A DNA stretch of 21,242 nucleotides from Bacillota bacterium (GTDB lineage Bacteria; Bacillota; Clostridia; Lachnospirales; WQUN01). Of the stretch, positions 5,498 to 14,100 are shown piece by piece. The notes beneath the pieces were generated by a model. It was not told the origin of the DNA. It saw only the letters and a program-made list of their open reading frames with translations, and made no database searches. The DNA lies in contig WQUN01000178.1 of the NCBI GenBank assembly GCA_009782085.1, positions 1-21,242 of the forward strand, read 5' to 3'. The stretch's first letter is position 1. Each line of letters begins with the position of its first letter. Both the position numbers and the translations under genes were made by a program.

Positions 5498-7246
5498 ATG
5501 AAAAAGTTTTTCCGAATCACCGGCGTCGTCGTCGCGATAGCCATGATCGCGGGCGTCCTGTACGGATGCGGCGCAAAAGGGCCGGCCGCGACCCAGCCGC
5601 CCGCCACGCAGGCCCCCGCTACCGAGGCCCCCGCCACCGAGGCCCCGAAGACCGAGGCCCCCGTCCAGACCGAAACGCCCACCGAGGCCCCGACGGAAGC
5701 GCCGGCCCCGGCCGCGCCGATCGTCATCAGCTTCTTCAACGTAGGCGGCGTCATCGACGGCTTTGACCAGAGCGACCCGGTCTGGACCAACAACCCGGTC
5801 GCGCAGAAGATACTCGCGGACACGAACATCCAGGTCAAATGGGACTTCCCGACAGGCGACGGCAACGACAAACTGAGCCTCCTCCTTGCCAGCGGGGATT
5901 ATCCGGAAGTCGTGCTCGGCCCCAACGACGTGAACCTCAACACCATGATCAGCGAGGGCATAGCCATCCCGCTGGACGACCTGATAAACCAGTACGGCGC
6001 CGACTATCTGAAGTCGATGGGCTCCATACTCGACATGACCAGATCCTCCGACGGGCATATCTACAGCCTGGCCAGAGGCTACGGCGACATCCCCGCCGGG
6101 AGCACCCCCCCGGGGTTCGGCAGCGGTTTTATCGTCCGGGAGGACGCCTATGAGGGCATAGGCTCTCCCCCGATCAAAACCCTGGACGACATTTACAACA
6201 TTTTGGTCCAGTTCTCGCAGAAATACCCGACCAACTACAAAGGGGACTCCGTATGGCCGCTGGGCGGCTACGTCCAGACCTGGCAGAACGGCATACAGAC
6301 CTTGCTCGAGGCCGCCGGGATGGAAAACGACATCTGGTACGTGAACAACGGCCAGATCCAATACTGGGTCAGATCGCCGCAGGCGCTCGACGTCATTAAA
6401 TTCTACAACAAATGCTACCGGGAGGGGCTGCTGGACCCCGAGGCGTTCACCTCCGACAGGGCGACCTGGACGACGAACAAGGTCGCGACCGCCAGGACGC
6501 TGTCGTACTTCGGCGGCTGGTGGATGACGTGGACGACGCAGAACGACTACGTGGCCGCCGGGATCCCCGACGGCGACAAGATGACGTTTGTGCCCTACGC
6601 CTTCGCGGCAACGGCCAGCCAGCAGCAAAAACCCAAGCTGGTGCCGATCAACAGGCGCGGCAACGCCTCCGTGGTGGTCACCACGGCCTGCAAGAATCCG
6701 GAGGCGGTCATGCAGCTGTGCAACTACCTGGCCACGCCGGAGGGCAACTTCATGGTCCAGAACGGCGTGGAAGGCATCATGTGGGACATGGTCAACAACA
6801 AGCCGGTCATGAAACAGGCGTTTATCGACAGATGGCTGGCCGGGGAGTCGGACGAGAAGTTCGCCGCCGAGACGGGCCTGCGCATGTACAACTACATAGT
6901 GTCCACCGACATTGGCAGGAGCCCCTGGGGGACCTACTGGATACTTAAAGACGACCCGGTCGTCATGGGCGACGCCAAGGCCGCGATAAGAGACGCCAAC
7001 CTGGGGCCGTACTGGTACGACGCCTATCCCACGGGCGGCCTGTTCGCCGGCGCTCCCGAGGACATCGGAATGCTGGTGACCAAGATGGACGAGATGTTCA
7101 ACAACCAGCTCTACGTCAGCGTCATGGCCGACAGCGAGGCCGCCTGCGAGGCGGACTTCCAGCAGTACGTCTCCGACCTGGAGACAGCCGGGCTCGCCGC
7201 TTATGAGAACTACGCCAACACCGTCTACCAGTCCAGGATCAAATAA
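5498..7246 (+). CDS. extracellular sugar-binding lipoprotein (family 1, LipO/YtcQ-like)
   Basis: This 582-residue protein begins with a lipoprotein signal: MKKFF, a hydrophobic core, then LYGC with the lipid-carrying Cys at residue 24. A linker of about 40 residues rich in T, E, A and P (repeated ATEAP/TEAP) follows before the binding domain starts near residue 75. That domain has the large size typical of binding proteins for long oligosaccharides paired with LplB/YtcP permeases. The start is set by CGGAGGG about 8 bases before ATG 5498; a longer frame from 5453 overlaps the permease. It should sit on the outer face of the membrane and deliver sugars to the two upstream permeases. The next gene starts one base after its stop, implying translational coupling. 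Confidence 0.92.
   Translation: MKKFFRITGVVVAIAMIAGVLYGCGAKGPAATQPPATQAPATEAPATEAPKTEAPVQTETPTEAPTEAPAPAAPIVISFFNVGGVIDGFDQSDPVWTNNPVAQKILADTNIQVKWDFPTGDGNDKLSLLLASGDYPEVVLGPNDVNLNTMISEGIAIPLDDLINQYGADYLKSMGSILDMTRSSDGHIYSLARGYGDIPAGSTPPGFGSGFIVREDAYEGIGSPPIKTLDDIYNILVQFSQKYPTNYKGDSVWPLGGYVQTWQNGIQTLLEAAGMENDIWYVNNGQIQYWVRSPQALDVIKFYNKCYREGLLDPEAFTSDRATWTTNKVATARTLSYFGGWWMTWTTQNDYVAAGIPDGDKMTFVPYAFAATASQQQKPKLVPINRRGNASVVVTTACKNPEAVMQLCNYLATPEGNFMVQNGVEGIMWDMVNNKPVMKQAFIDRWLAGESDEKFAAETGLRMYNYIVSTDIGRSPWGTYWILKDDPVVMGDAKAAIRDANLGPYWYDAYPTGGLFAGAPEDIGMLVTKMDEMFNNQLYVSVMADSEAACEADFQQYVSDLETAGLAAYENYANTVYQSRIK
5579..5722 (+). repeat. coding tandem repeat: T/E/A/P linker of the binding lipoprotein
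   Basis: Units close to GCCACCGAGGCCCCC recur several times and encode ATEAP/TEAP-like pentads just after the lipidated Cys. The linker probably lifts the binding domain off the membrane through the cell wall. Such arrays readily change length by slippage. It lies inside the lipoprotein gene and is not a CRISPR. Confidence 0.8.
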
Positions 7247-7247
7247 C

Positions 7248-7898
7248 ATGAAAATAACGTTGATAAGGCACGGCGAAATGGCCGGAGACCCGTTTATCTG
7301 TCCAGGCAGCCCGGTTTCGGGCTGCCTGACGAATATCGGCGTGGCCGAAGCCCAGGCCGCGGCCGAGGCCCTGAAAGGCGAGAGATATGACATCGCCTAT
7401 TCCTCCCCCTTCGGGCGGGCCCTGCAGACGGCGGAGATCGTCCTGGCCGGAAGGGGCCTGGACATTAGAATTATGCCGTTTATCCACGAGTGGATGCCGA
7501 AGGAGGAATATCGGAAGCTCCCGGACGACGAGTGGGAGGAACTCATGCGCTCCCAGGGGGACACCTACGCGGAACAGTCCTGGGCGTCGGAGATAGGCGA
7601 GGGCCTCCTGGACATGTACGCCCGGGTCATCCCGCCGTTTCTGGCGGAGATGGACAGGATCGGAATTCATCCCCGGTACGGCGGGTTTGTGCCCGACGAG
7701 GACGCCAAGGACCTGTCGGTGGTCATTTTCGCCCACGGCGGTTCCCTCGGCGTGCTGACGGGGTTTTTGCTCGGCGTGAGGCTGTTCCCGGTCTCCGGGT
7801 TCAGTTTCGAGCACACCGGCGTGGCCAGGTTCGGCTTCGCCGGGAAGAACGGGGTCTATTACCCGCAGCTGATCATCCCGGCGGCGCGGGGGTTTTAG
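7248..7898 (+). CDS. histidine phosphatase family protein (phosphoglycerate-mutase-like)
   Basis: The 216-residue protein opens MKITLIRHGE, the RHG motif whose His8 would be the phosphorylated nucleophile. YSSPFGRALQTAEIV supplies the second conserved Arg region, and FAHGGSLGVL near residues 164-173 gives the second catalytic His. All core residues of the branch-1 superfamily are present. It starts one base after the lipoprotein stop and has no clear ribosome binding site of its own, so it is probably translated by coupling. Members act on many phosphorylated sugars and metabolites, so the substrate cannot be read from sequence. Its place inside an ABC-import operon, where sugars are not phosphorylated during uptake, suggests that it removes phosphate carried by the glycan or from a downstream sugar phosphate. 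Confidence 0.88.
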   Translation: MKITLIRHGEMAGDPFICPGSPVSGCLTNIGVAEAQAAAEALKGERYDIAYSSPFGRALQTAEIVLAGRGLDIRIMPFIHEWMPKEEYRKLPDDEWEELMRSQGDTYAEQSWASEIGEGLLDMYARVIPPFLAEMDRIGIHPRYGGFVPDEDAKDLSVVIFAHGGSLGVLTGFLLGVRLFPVSGFSFEHTGVARFGFAGKNGVYYPQLIIPAARGF

Positions 7899-7921
7899 CA
7901 TATAAAAACAAGGATAAGGAG

Positions 7922-9613
7922 ATGTGCATACTGCCGAAACTTCGAGTCAACGTCAGGGATACCGACGGAAACAATCTTTATTGCAAAATCGTGCTGCGCT
8001 CCCTTAATTCGGGCACGGAGCGGCTAACCGACGAGGTCCGCTGCGGCGGGGAGCATGTTTTCTCCCTCGAAAAGGGCCTCTATCTCGTCGAAGCCGCCAG
8101 GGGTAAGCTGTACGAGCCGTACTCCGGGCGGGTCGAGATCGCCGGGGACGGCGGCGCCGGGCCCCGGGAGCTGGAGATCGTCCTGAAGGAGATAATCGAC
8201 CCCCGAAGCCTGGGGCTGTACTCCTTTGACGCGCATTCCCACGTCTCCCGCGACGATACGCTCAAAACGGGCGATTTGCTGACGGCCTCCACGGTCATGC
8301 GGAGCGAGGGCTTCGATTTCTTCTTCGCGGGCTCGCCCTACGACAACGAAAGCCATATGGAGTATATAAACCGAAACTTCACCCGGCCGGAGCCTTACCG
8401 GGAGCGGTTTGCGGCCGAGCTTCGGCGGGCGGGCGGCGGCGGCTTCGTGCCCGACATAGGCAACGAGATGATCAAATGCCGGTACGGCCACGTTTTCCTG
8501 ATGAACTTCGAGCAGCGCCCGCCGTTTTCCCGGTATTTCGACCACGCCTTCGACCCCTGGCTGTTCGACAAGCAGGGGGACGAGCCCCCCTACGAGATCG
8601 ACTATATCCACGAGGCGCTCCGGCGGGAAAAGGGCGAAAACTCCGTCGCCGTCTTTGCCCATCCCACTAGCTGGTGGTGGCACGACAACGGCGAGTTTAT
8701 CACCAACATCGCGGCCACGCTGGGGTTCGAGCTTTTGGCGGGGTCGGTGGACGCCATGGTCGTCATGGGCTATCAAAACGACAAGAAATACTACCAGGAG
8801 CTGTGGTTCGACGCCCTGCGAAACGGATATTTCCTTCCGGGAACGGCGGAGACGGACGCCGCCTTCGACACTGTACCCGGCCATCTGGAGCACAAGACCT
8901 ATACAAAAGCGGAGGCTTTCGATATCGGCGCCCTGTGCAGGGCGGTCAAGGCCGGCAGGAACATGGTTTCCTCGGGGCCTCTGCTGACATTGACGGCAAA
9001 CGGCGGGCAGCCGGGGGACGTCCTGCCGTTCGCGCGGGGGGAACCCGTTTTGCTTGGGATTTCTGCCTACGCGTGCTGCCAGGCCCCGATTTCCAAAGTG
9101 CAGATCATCATGAACGGCGAAATCCACAGGGAATACCGTGTCCGGGAGAACCGCTTCTCCGTTGAGGAGGCCGTCCGTTTCCCGGAGGAGGGTTTCGTTA
9201 TCGCGAAGTGCTTCGATTTCGCCGGGAACGTGGCGATGACTAACCCGGTCTATATCCGGAACGGGCCGTTCGCGAACCGCGGCTATACGGCGAACGTGAA
9301 CATCAGCGTGACCAAGGACGGACGCCCGGCGAACGGCTTTTATCGCGCCGGCGGCGGGGACAGGCTCCCGTTCGGGAAGGAGATTTGCCTGAGGGTAAAC
9401 CCCGCGGAGGACATACATGTCGAGGTCGGCGGCGAGGTCAAAACCGCGCGGCTCTTCGAGCTCCCGGAACTGCAGGGGATATTCAGGAACCTTTACTTCG
9501 GCGGGTTCAACGCCGACATGCGCTGGCTGCCCGGGGAAGTTCCGGCTGAGGCGTTCCGGCTGAAAAGGATCAAAGAGATCCTGGATTCCGCGGAAATGGC
9601 GGTGGAGTTTTAG
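7922..9613 (+). CDS. CehA/McbA-type PHP-domain metallohydrolase
   Basis: The protein has 563 residues. An N-terminal beta-sandwich-like domain (about 1-95) precedes a PHP-type metal site. DAHSH at 103-107 supplies two His ligands, NEM with E182 and GHVFLMN with H190 match the CehA-like GxE...GHxN pattern, FAHP at about 245-248 gives another His, and AETDAAFD follows near residue 312. The remaining C-terminal part is probably another beta-sandwich. CehA/McbA relatives hydrolyse carbaryl-like esters, and the PHP superfamily includes many phosphoesterases. Here the activity may remove an ester or phosphodiester substituent from imported sugars; that is inference. No signal peptide is seen, so it is likely cytoplasmic. 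Start: AAGGA at 7910-7914 is 7 bases before ATG 7922; the much longer open frame overlaps the phosphatase gene. Confidence 0.8.
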   Translation: MCILPKLRVNVRDTDGNNLYCKIVLRSLNSGTERLTDEVRCGGEHVFSLEKGLYLVEAARGKLYEPYSGRVEIAGDGGAGPRELEIVLKEIIDPRSLGLYSFDAHSHVSRDDTLKTGDLLTASTVMRSEGFDFFFAGSPYDNESHMEYINRNFTRPEPYRERFAAELRRAGGGGFVPDIGNEMIKCRYGHVFLMNFEQRPPFSRYFDHAFDPWLFDKQGDEPPYEIDYIHEALRREKGENSVAVFAHPTSWWWHDNGEFITNIAATLGFELLAGSVDAMVVMGYQNDKKYYQELWFDALRNGYFLPGTAETDAAFDTVPGHLEHKTYTKAEAFDIGALCRAVKAGRNMVSSGPLLTLTANGGQPGDVLPFARGEPVLLGISAYACCQAPISKVQIIMNGEIHREYRVRENRFSVEEAVRFPEEGFVIAKCFDFAGNVAMTNPVYIRNGPFANRGYTANVNISVTKDGRPANGFYRAGGGDRLPFGKEICLRVNPAEDIHVEVGGEVKTARLFELPELQGIFRNLYFGGFNADMRWLPGEVPAEAFRLKRIKEILDSAEMAVEF

Positions 9614-9653
9614 GTATACTGGGATTTAGCATTGCGAACGAAAGGGGTAATCT

Positions 9654-11168
9654 ATGAGTTTTTACAACAGATACGTCGAAAACGGCGCCGTCTCCGGGAA
9701 CACTTTCCTGACAATGCAGCCTGAAAAAGCGGAGCCTCCCGTGTTCGCAGACATAAAAAACCTTCTCCCCCAGCCCTTCTGGACGGGCCGCGACGACGTT
9801 GTCGCGTGCTATTGGAAGGCCTGGGAGCTGGCATTTCGGAGCATCGGCAGGCCCACGGTGGAAAACGGCTTCGTCTCGAACTACCTCCGCACATGCTTCA
9901 ACGACTGCCTGTTCATGTGGGACTCCGTGATCGCGCTGATGTACGGCAAATACGGGCGGCGGGCGTTCAATTTCCAGAAAACCCTGGACAACCTCTACGC
10001 CAAGCAGCACCCCGACGGCTTCATCTGCCGCGAGATAGCGGAGGAGGACGGGACGGACAGGTTTCACCGCTACGACCCTTCGAGCACCGGCCCGAATACG
10101 ATGCCCTGGTCGGAATGGGAGTATTTCCTGACCGTGTCGGACACGGAAAGGCTCGGGCGCGTTTTCCCCGTGCTCGCCGCGTACCACCAATGGCTGAAAG
10201 CCTGGCGGACGTGGCCTGACGGCGCCTACTGGAGCTCCGGCTGGGGCACGGGCATGGATAACCAGCCCCGCCTCAGGCCGGGAAGCCACATGGAGTTCTA
10301 CCACGGGCATATGTCCTGGGCCGACTCCTGTTTCCAGATGATCTTCTCGGCAAGGACGCTCACGGAGATCGCCGAAATCCTCGGCCGCGGGGACGAGGCG
10401 GCCGCTTTCGGGGAAGAAGCCGAATCGCTTGCCCGTTTCGTCAACGAAAAGCTCTGGGACGCCAAGGAAAACTGCTATTTCGACAGATACGAAGACGGGA
10501 GTTTGTCCGGCATAAAGACCCTCGGGGTCTACTGGGCGCTGCTCGCGGGAGCGGTCCCGCCGGAGCGGCTTCCGGCATTTGTGGCGCACCTGGAGGACAA
10601 GAAGAGCTACAACCGGCCGCACAGGGTTCCGTCCATGCCGGCGGACTCCCCGTTTTACAGCCCGGAGGGCAACTACTGGAGGGGCGGCGTGTGGGTGTTC
10701 ACGAACTACATGCTGATGCGCGGGCTGACCAGGACGGGTTATGACGCCCTGGCGTACGATATAGCCGTCAACCACCTGGACAACGTGGTCAAGGTCTTCG
10801 GGCAGACCGGTACGATCTGGGAGAACTACTCGCCGGAATATCCCGCGCCGGGGAAACCGGCTTTGCGGGACTTTGTCGGGGCCGGGGGAGTGTCGCCGAT
10901 TTCCGTGCTCTTCGAGTATGTCTTCGGCCTTCGGCCGGAGGCGCAAAAATCGAGGCTCGTGTGGGACGTAAGGCGGCTGGAGGCGCACGGGGTCAATAAC
11001 TACCCCTTCGGTATAAACGGCGTTATGGATCTGTCATGCGGGGAGCGGCTTTCGGAGGCGGAGGAGCCGAAGGTGACAATCCGGTCGAACATCCCGGCCG
11101 AGGCGGAGGTCAGGTGGAACAACGGAGCGTCGGTTAAGAGAATACATATACAAGGAGGAACGAAATGA
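9654..11168 (+). CDS. GH63/MGH1-like (alpha/alpha)6 glycoside hydrolase, cytoplasmic
   Basis: This 504-residue protein shows the motif order of GH63/GH37-type glucosidases and the MGH1-like (mannosylglycerate hydrolase) domain. FMWDS lies at 87-91, GWGTGMDNQPR has Asp202 as likely general acid, WRGGVWVFTNYM starts near 342, and IWENYSPE has Glu390 as likely base. An (alpha/alpha)6 barrel acting by inversion is expected. No signal peptide is present, so it should trim oligosaccharides after import. Known relatives act on alpha-linked glucose, mannose or mannosylglycerate; the specificity here is not readable. AAAGGGG lies about 7 bases before the ATG. Its stop overlaps the start of the GH9 gene as ATGA, so a cytoplasmic and a secreted glycosidase are translated in tandem. 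Confidence 0.82.
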   Translation: MSFYNRYVENGAVSGNTFLTMQPEKAEPPVFADIKNLLPQPFWTGRDDVVACYWKAWELAFRSIGRPTVENGFVSNYLRTCFNDCLFMWDSVIALMYGKYGRRAFNFQKTLDNLYAKQHPDGFICREIAEEDGTDRFHRYDPSSTGPNTMPWSEWEYFLTVSDTERLGRVFPVLAAYHQWLKAWRTWPDGAYWSSGWGTGMDNQPRLRPGSHMEFYHGHMSWADSCFQMIFSARTLTEIAEILGRGDEAAAFGEEAESLARFVNEKLWDAKENCYFDRYEDGSLSGIKTLGVYWALLAGAVPPERLPAFVAHLEDKKSYNRPHRVPSMPADSPFYSPEGNYWRGGVWVFTNYMLMRGLTRTGYDALAYDIAVNHLDNVVKVFGQTGTIWENYSPEYPAPGKPALRDFVGAGGVSPISVLFEYVFGLRPEAQKSRLVWDVRRLEAHGVNNYPFGINGVMDLSCGERLSEAEEPKVTIRSNIPAEAEVRWNNGASVKRIHIQGGTK

Positions 11169-14100
11169 GAGCAAAAGCAAAGCGCACCAACGCGGGCGCT
11201 GCCAGGCGCGTAACGTCGATGGCGCTGGCCGCCTGCCTGGCGTTCGGGCTGAACGTCGGCCTCGGCCCGCTGGCGGCCTCGGCCCGGACGTCCGGCGGGC
11301 TCCGGGAGCACGCCCCGATCGCCGCGGTGTCCCCGGCGTCCGCGGCGAACGTGATAAGCTCGGAGTGGATTGAGCTCTGTCTGCCGTCGGAGGACGGGTT
11401 CAATCAAAGCGCGGTCATGAACCCGGAGAACTACGTCGTCACCAGCGTGTTTGACGGCGACTTCCGCGCGCCGGTAACGCCAAAGGCCGTCAACTACAGA
11501 TGGGCCTCGGAGGAAGCCCCGTACAACCCGACCTATACGAACCTGGACTGGGGCCAGAAAGACCTGATGACATTCGAGACTACATACCGCATCTGTTTGC
11601 AGATGCCGGACGGTCTGAGCCTTAAGGAAGGCGGCGTATACAACGTCGCCGTCTCGCCGGACGTGGGAGTCGGAACGTCGTATACCGCCAGTTTTGACAT
11701 GTCGCGGAAAAACGCCGCCTTCCACGTGAATCAGGAGAGTTACCTGGAAGAAGGCGCGAAGGTCGCGTATCTCTCCTGGTGGACGGGCGACACGGCGGAC
11801 GCCCCCGGCAAAGGGCACGGTTCCGTCAATTTCGACGCCTATAAAAATTTCTACCTGATCGACGAAGCCGCCGGACAGTCCGTATTTGAGGGCGACGTCG
11901 TCCTCGCGGCGCGCGGGGTCACGGACCGCTGGGGCAAGGCCGACAACTACACCCTCGACTTCACGTCCTACACTGTCCCGGGCTCCTATCACCTCTACAT
12001 CCCGGGGGTCGGCGTGTCCTACAGCTTCAAGATCGGCGACCAGAGCTTCCGCGACAGCATCGGGTACACCGTTTTCCGCGGGATGCTGATGCAGCGCGAC
12101 GGCGCCGCCGGCTCGAACGGAACCAAGGGCGACGGCCCTGTGCCGAACCTCGGCGTCAACTTCACGCCGCTCGCTCCCTCGCTGACCGGCCTCGCCAACC
12201 CGGACATCACCCACTGGAACAGGCCGGACGCGCACCTGGACGACGCGATAGACCAGAACTCCGGCGTGCGCGTCGACCTAACCGGCGGGCACATGGACGC
12301 GGGCGACAGGGGCAAATACCCCTACAACTCCGCGACGGTCTCCGCCTCGATGCTGGCGGGGGCGCTGCTGTTCCCGAACCAGGTCAAGGGCTTCGGCGAC
12401 GACCTGAACCTCCCGGAATCCGGCGACGGCATTCCGGATTATCTGAACGAGATAGTCTATGAGATGGACTTCCTCTACAAAGCCGTCATGAACACCAGCA
12501 AGGACGGCGCTCTGCCCGAATATCTCAGGCCCTCGAACGGCGGCTACGAGATGCTCGACCCGCTGACCGGCCAGACCGGCAGGGTCTTCTTCAACAAGAG
12601 GGAAAACGACGGCTCAGGCGAGCAGGAACACGGCGTTTTGCGTTCGCAGACGCTCTACGCCGCCGGCGCGCTGGCCATGGCGTACAACACCCCGATCATG
12701 CGGGAGTATTTCCCGCAGAGATGCGCCGACTACCTGACGGCGGCCAAGAAGGCTTTCAACGCCTTTGACGCGCATAACAACGACCCGTCCTTCTGGAGGG
12801 CCGGCAGCGGTTCCGACAACGTTAGCGACGACCTGGTCGGAAACGGCGTCAAGCACATCTGGAGCGACGAGCTCCTTATCGCCGCCGCGCAGCTGCTCCA
12901 GGCGACCGGCGACTCGAAATACTCCGACTGGATAAACGCGGAATGGCCGACGATACCGCTGGCCAACGTCAAGCACTGGGGCTTCGCCCTCGACCCGTCC
13001 TGGCTTAACGCGTTTCTGGCGCTGTATTCCTGCGATGATCCGAAGCTAGACCCCGCCAAAAAGGCCGAGGCTTCCGCGAACATCGTCTCCTGGGCCGATT
13101 CGATGTACGCGGGCCGCTGGGACATGAGCTTCGGGGTGCCGGTCTGGGACGAGTACGCGGGGATATACGTGGGGTGGCACTTCACGGGCAGCGACGTCGG
13201 CTATCCGCTGATGCTGGCCTACGGCGTCACCGGGGACAAAAAATACCTGGACACCCTCGAAAACACGTGGAACTACCTGATAGGCACGAACCCGACCAGC
13301 CGCTCGTTCATCTCAAACCTCGGCGACCCGGTCACGCGGCCGCACTGGCTGGTGCACGAGATTTCCTACGGCCAGGTGCAGCAGTATATCAAATCCGGCG
13401 GGACGCAGGGCTGGGCCGACGTGGCGCCGGGCCTTCCCGCCGCCGACCTGCAGAATTTCAGGTTCAAGAGCCAGTGGGGAGGGGCTTTCGCGACCCAGTG
13501 GAACCGCGATAAGGAAAAACTGGGCTTCTACCCCGAGGCGAACAAGAGCGGGTCCAACCTCAGCGTGGATTACGTGAATTACGCCGCGATGTGGCTCTAT
13601 CAGGACGCCTGGAACGTGGACAACGAGTTCGTCATCAGCAACGTGGCGCGCGAGGCCGCCGGGCTTCTGCCTTTGCTGGGGACTTACGCGGACGGGGCGA
13701 GGGATTCTTCCCTGTCGCTCAGCCGCAGCGGGGAATACGCCTTCGAGGCCGCCGAGAACTATCAGAGCGCCGCTCCGGTCTCGGTGGACGTCAGGAACAC
13801 CGGATTCGCGGATTTGACGAGTTTGTCCGCCTCTCTGGCCGACGGCTCGGACTTTGAGATAACCCAAAACACCGCCGGAACGCTCGCCAAGGACGCGGCG
13901 ACCTCGTTCAGGGTCGCGCCGAAGGCGGGGCTCGGGATAGGCGAATACCGCGACACCGTGTCCGTCGCCGGCAACGGCCCCGACGGCCCGGTCACAAAGA
14001 CGCTCGGCGTGGTCTTCCGCGTGTACGCCAACGTGACCTCCGCGGAGCTTTACAACGGCCTGACGAACATCTCCGGCGGGAGTTACGCGTTCCCCGCCAG

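Noticed and set aside
5579..5722. Short direct repeats resembling a CRISPR-like array
   Set aside because: The units are contiguous 15-base codon repeats inside an open frame, without spacers, and encode a protein linker.
5462..7393. 643-codon minus-strand frame opposite the binding lipoprotein
   Set aside because: It is a shadow of the lipoprotein gene; its glycine-rich end is simply the reverse of the TEAP repeat.
9570..10988. 472-codon minus-strand frame opposite the GH63-like gene
   Set aside because: It is antisense to an enzyme with clear catalytic motifs, with no ribosome binding site or family signature of its own.
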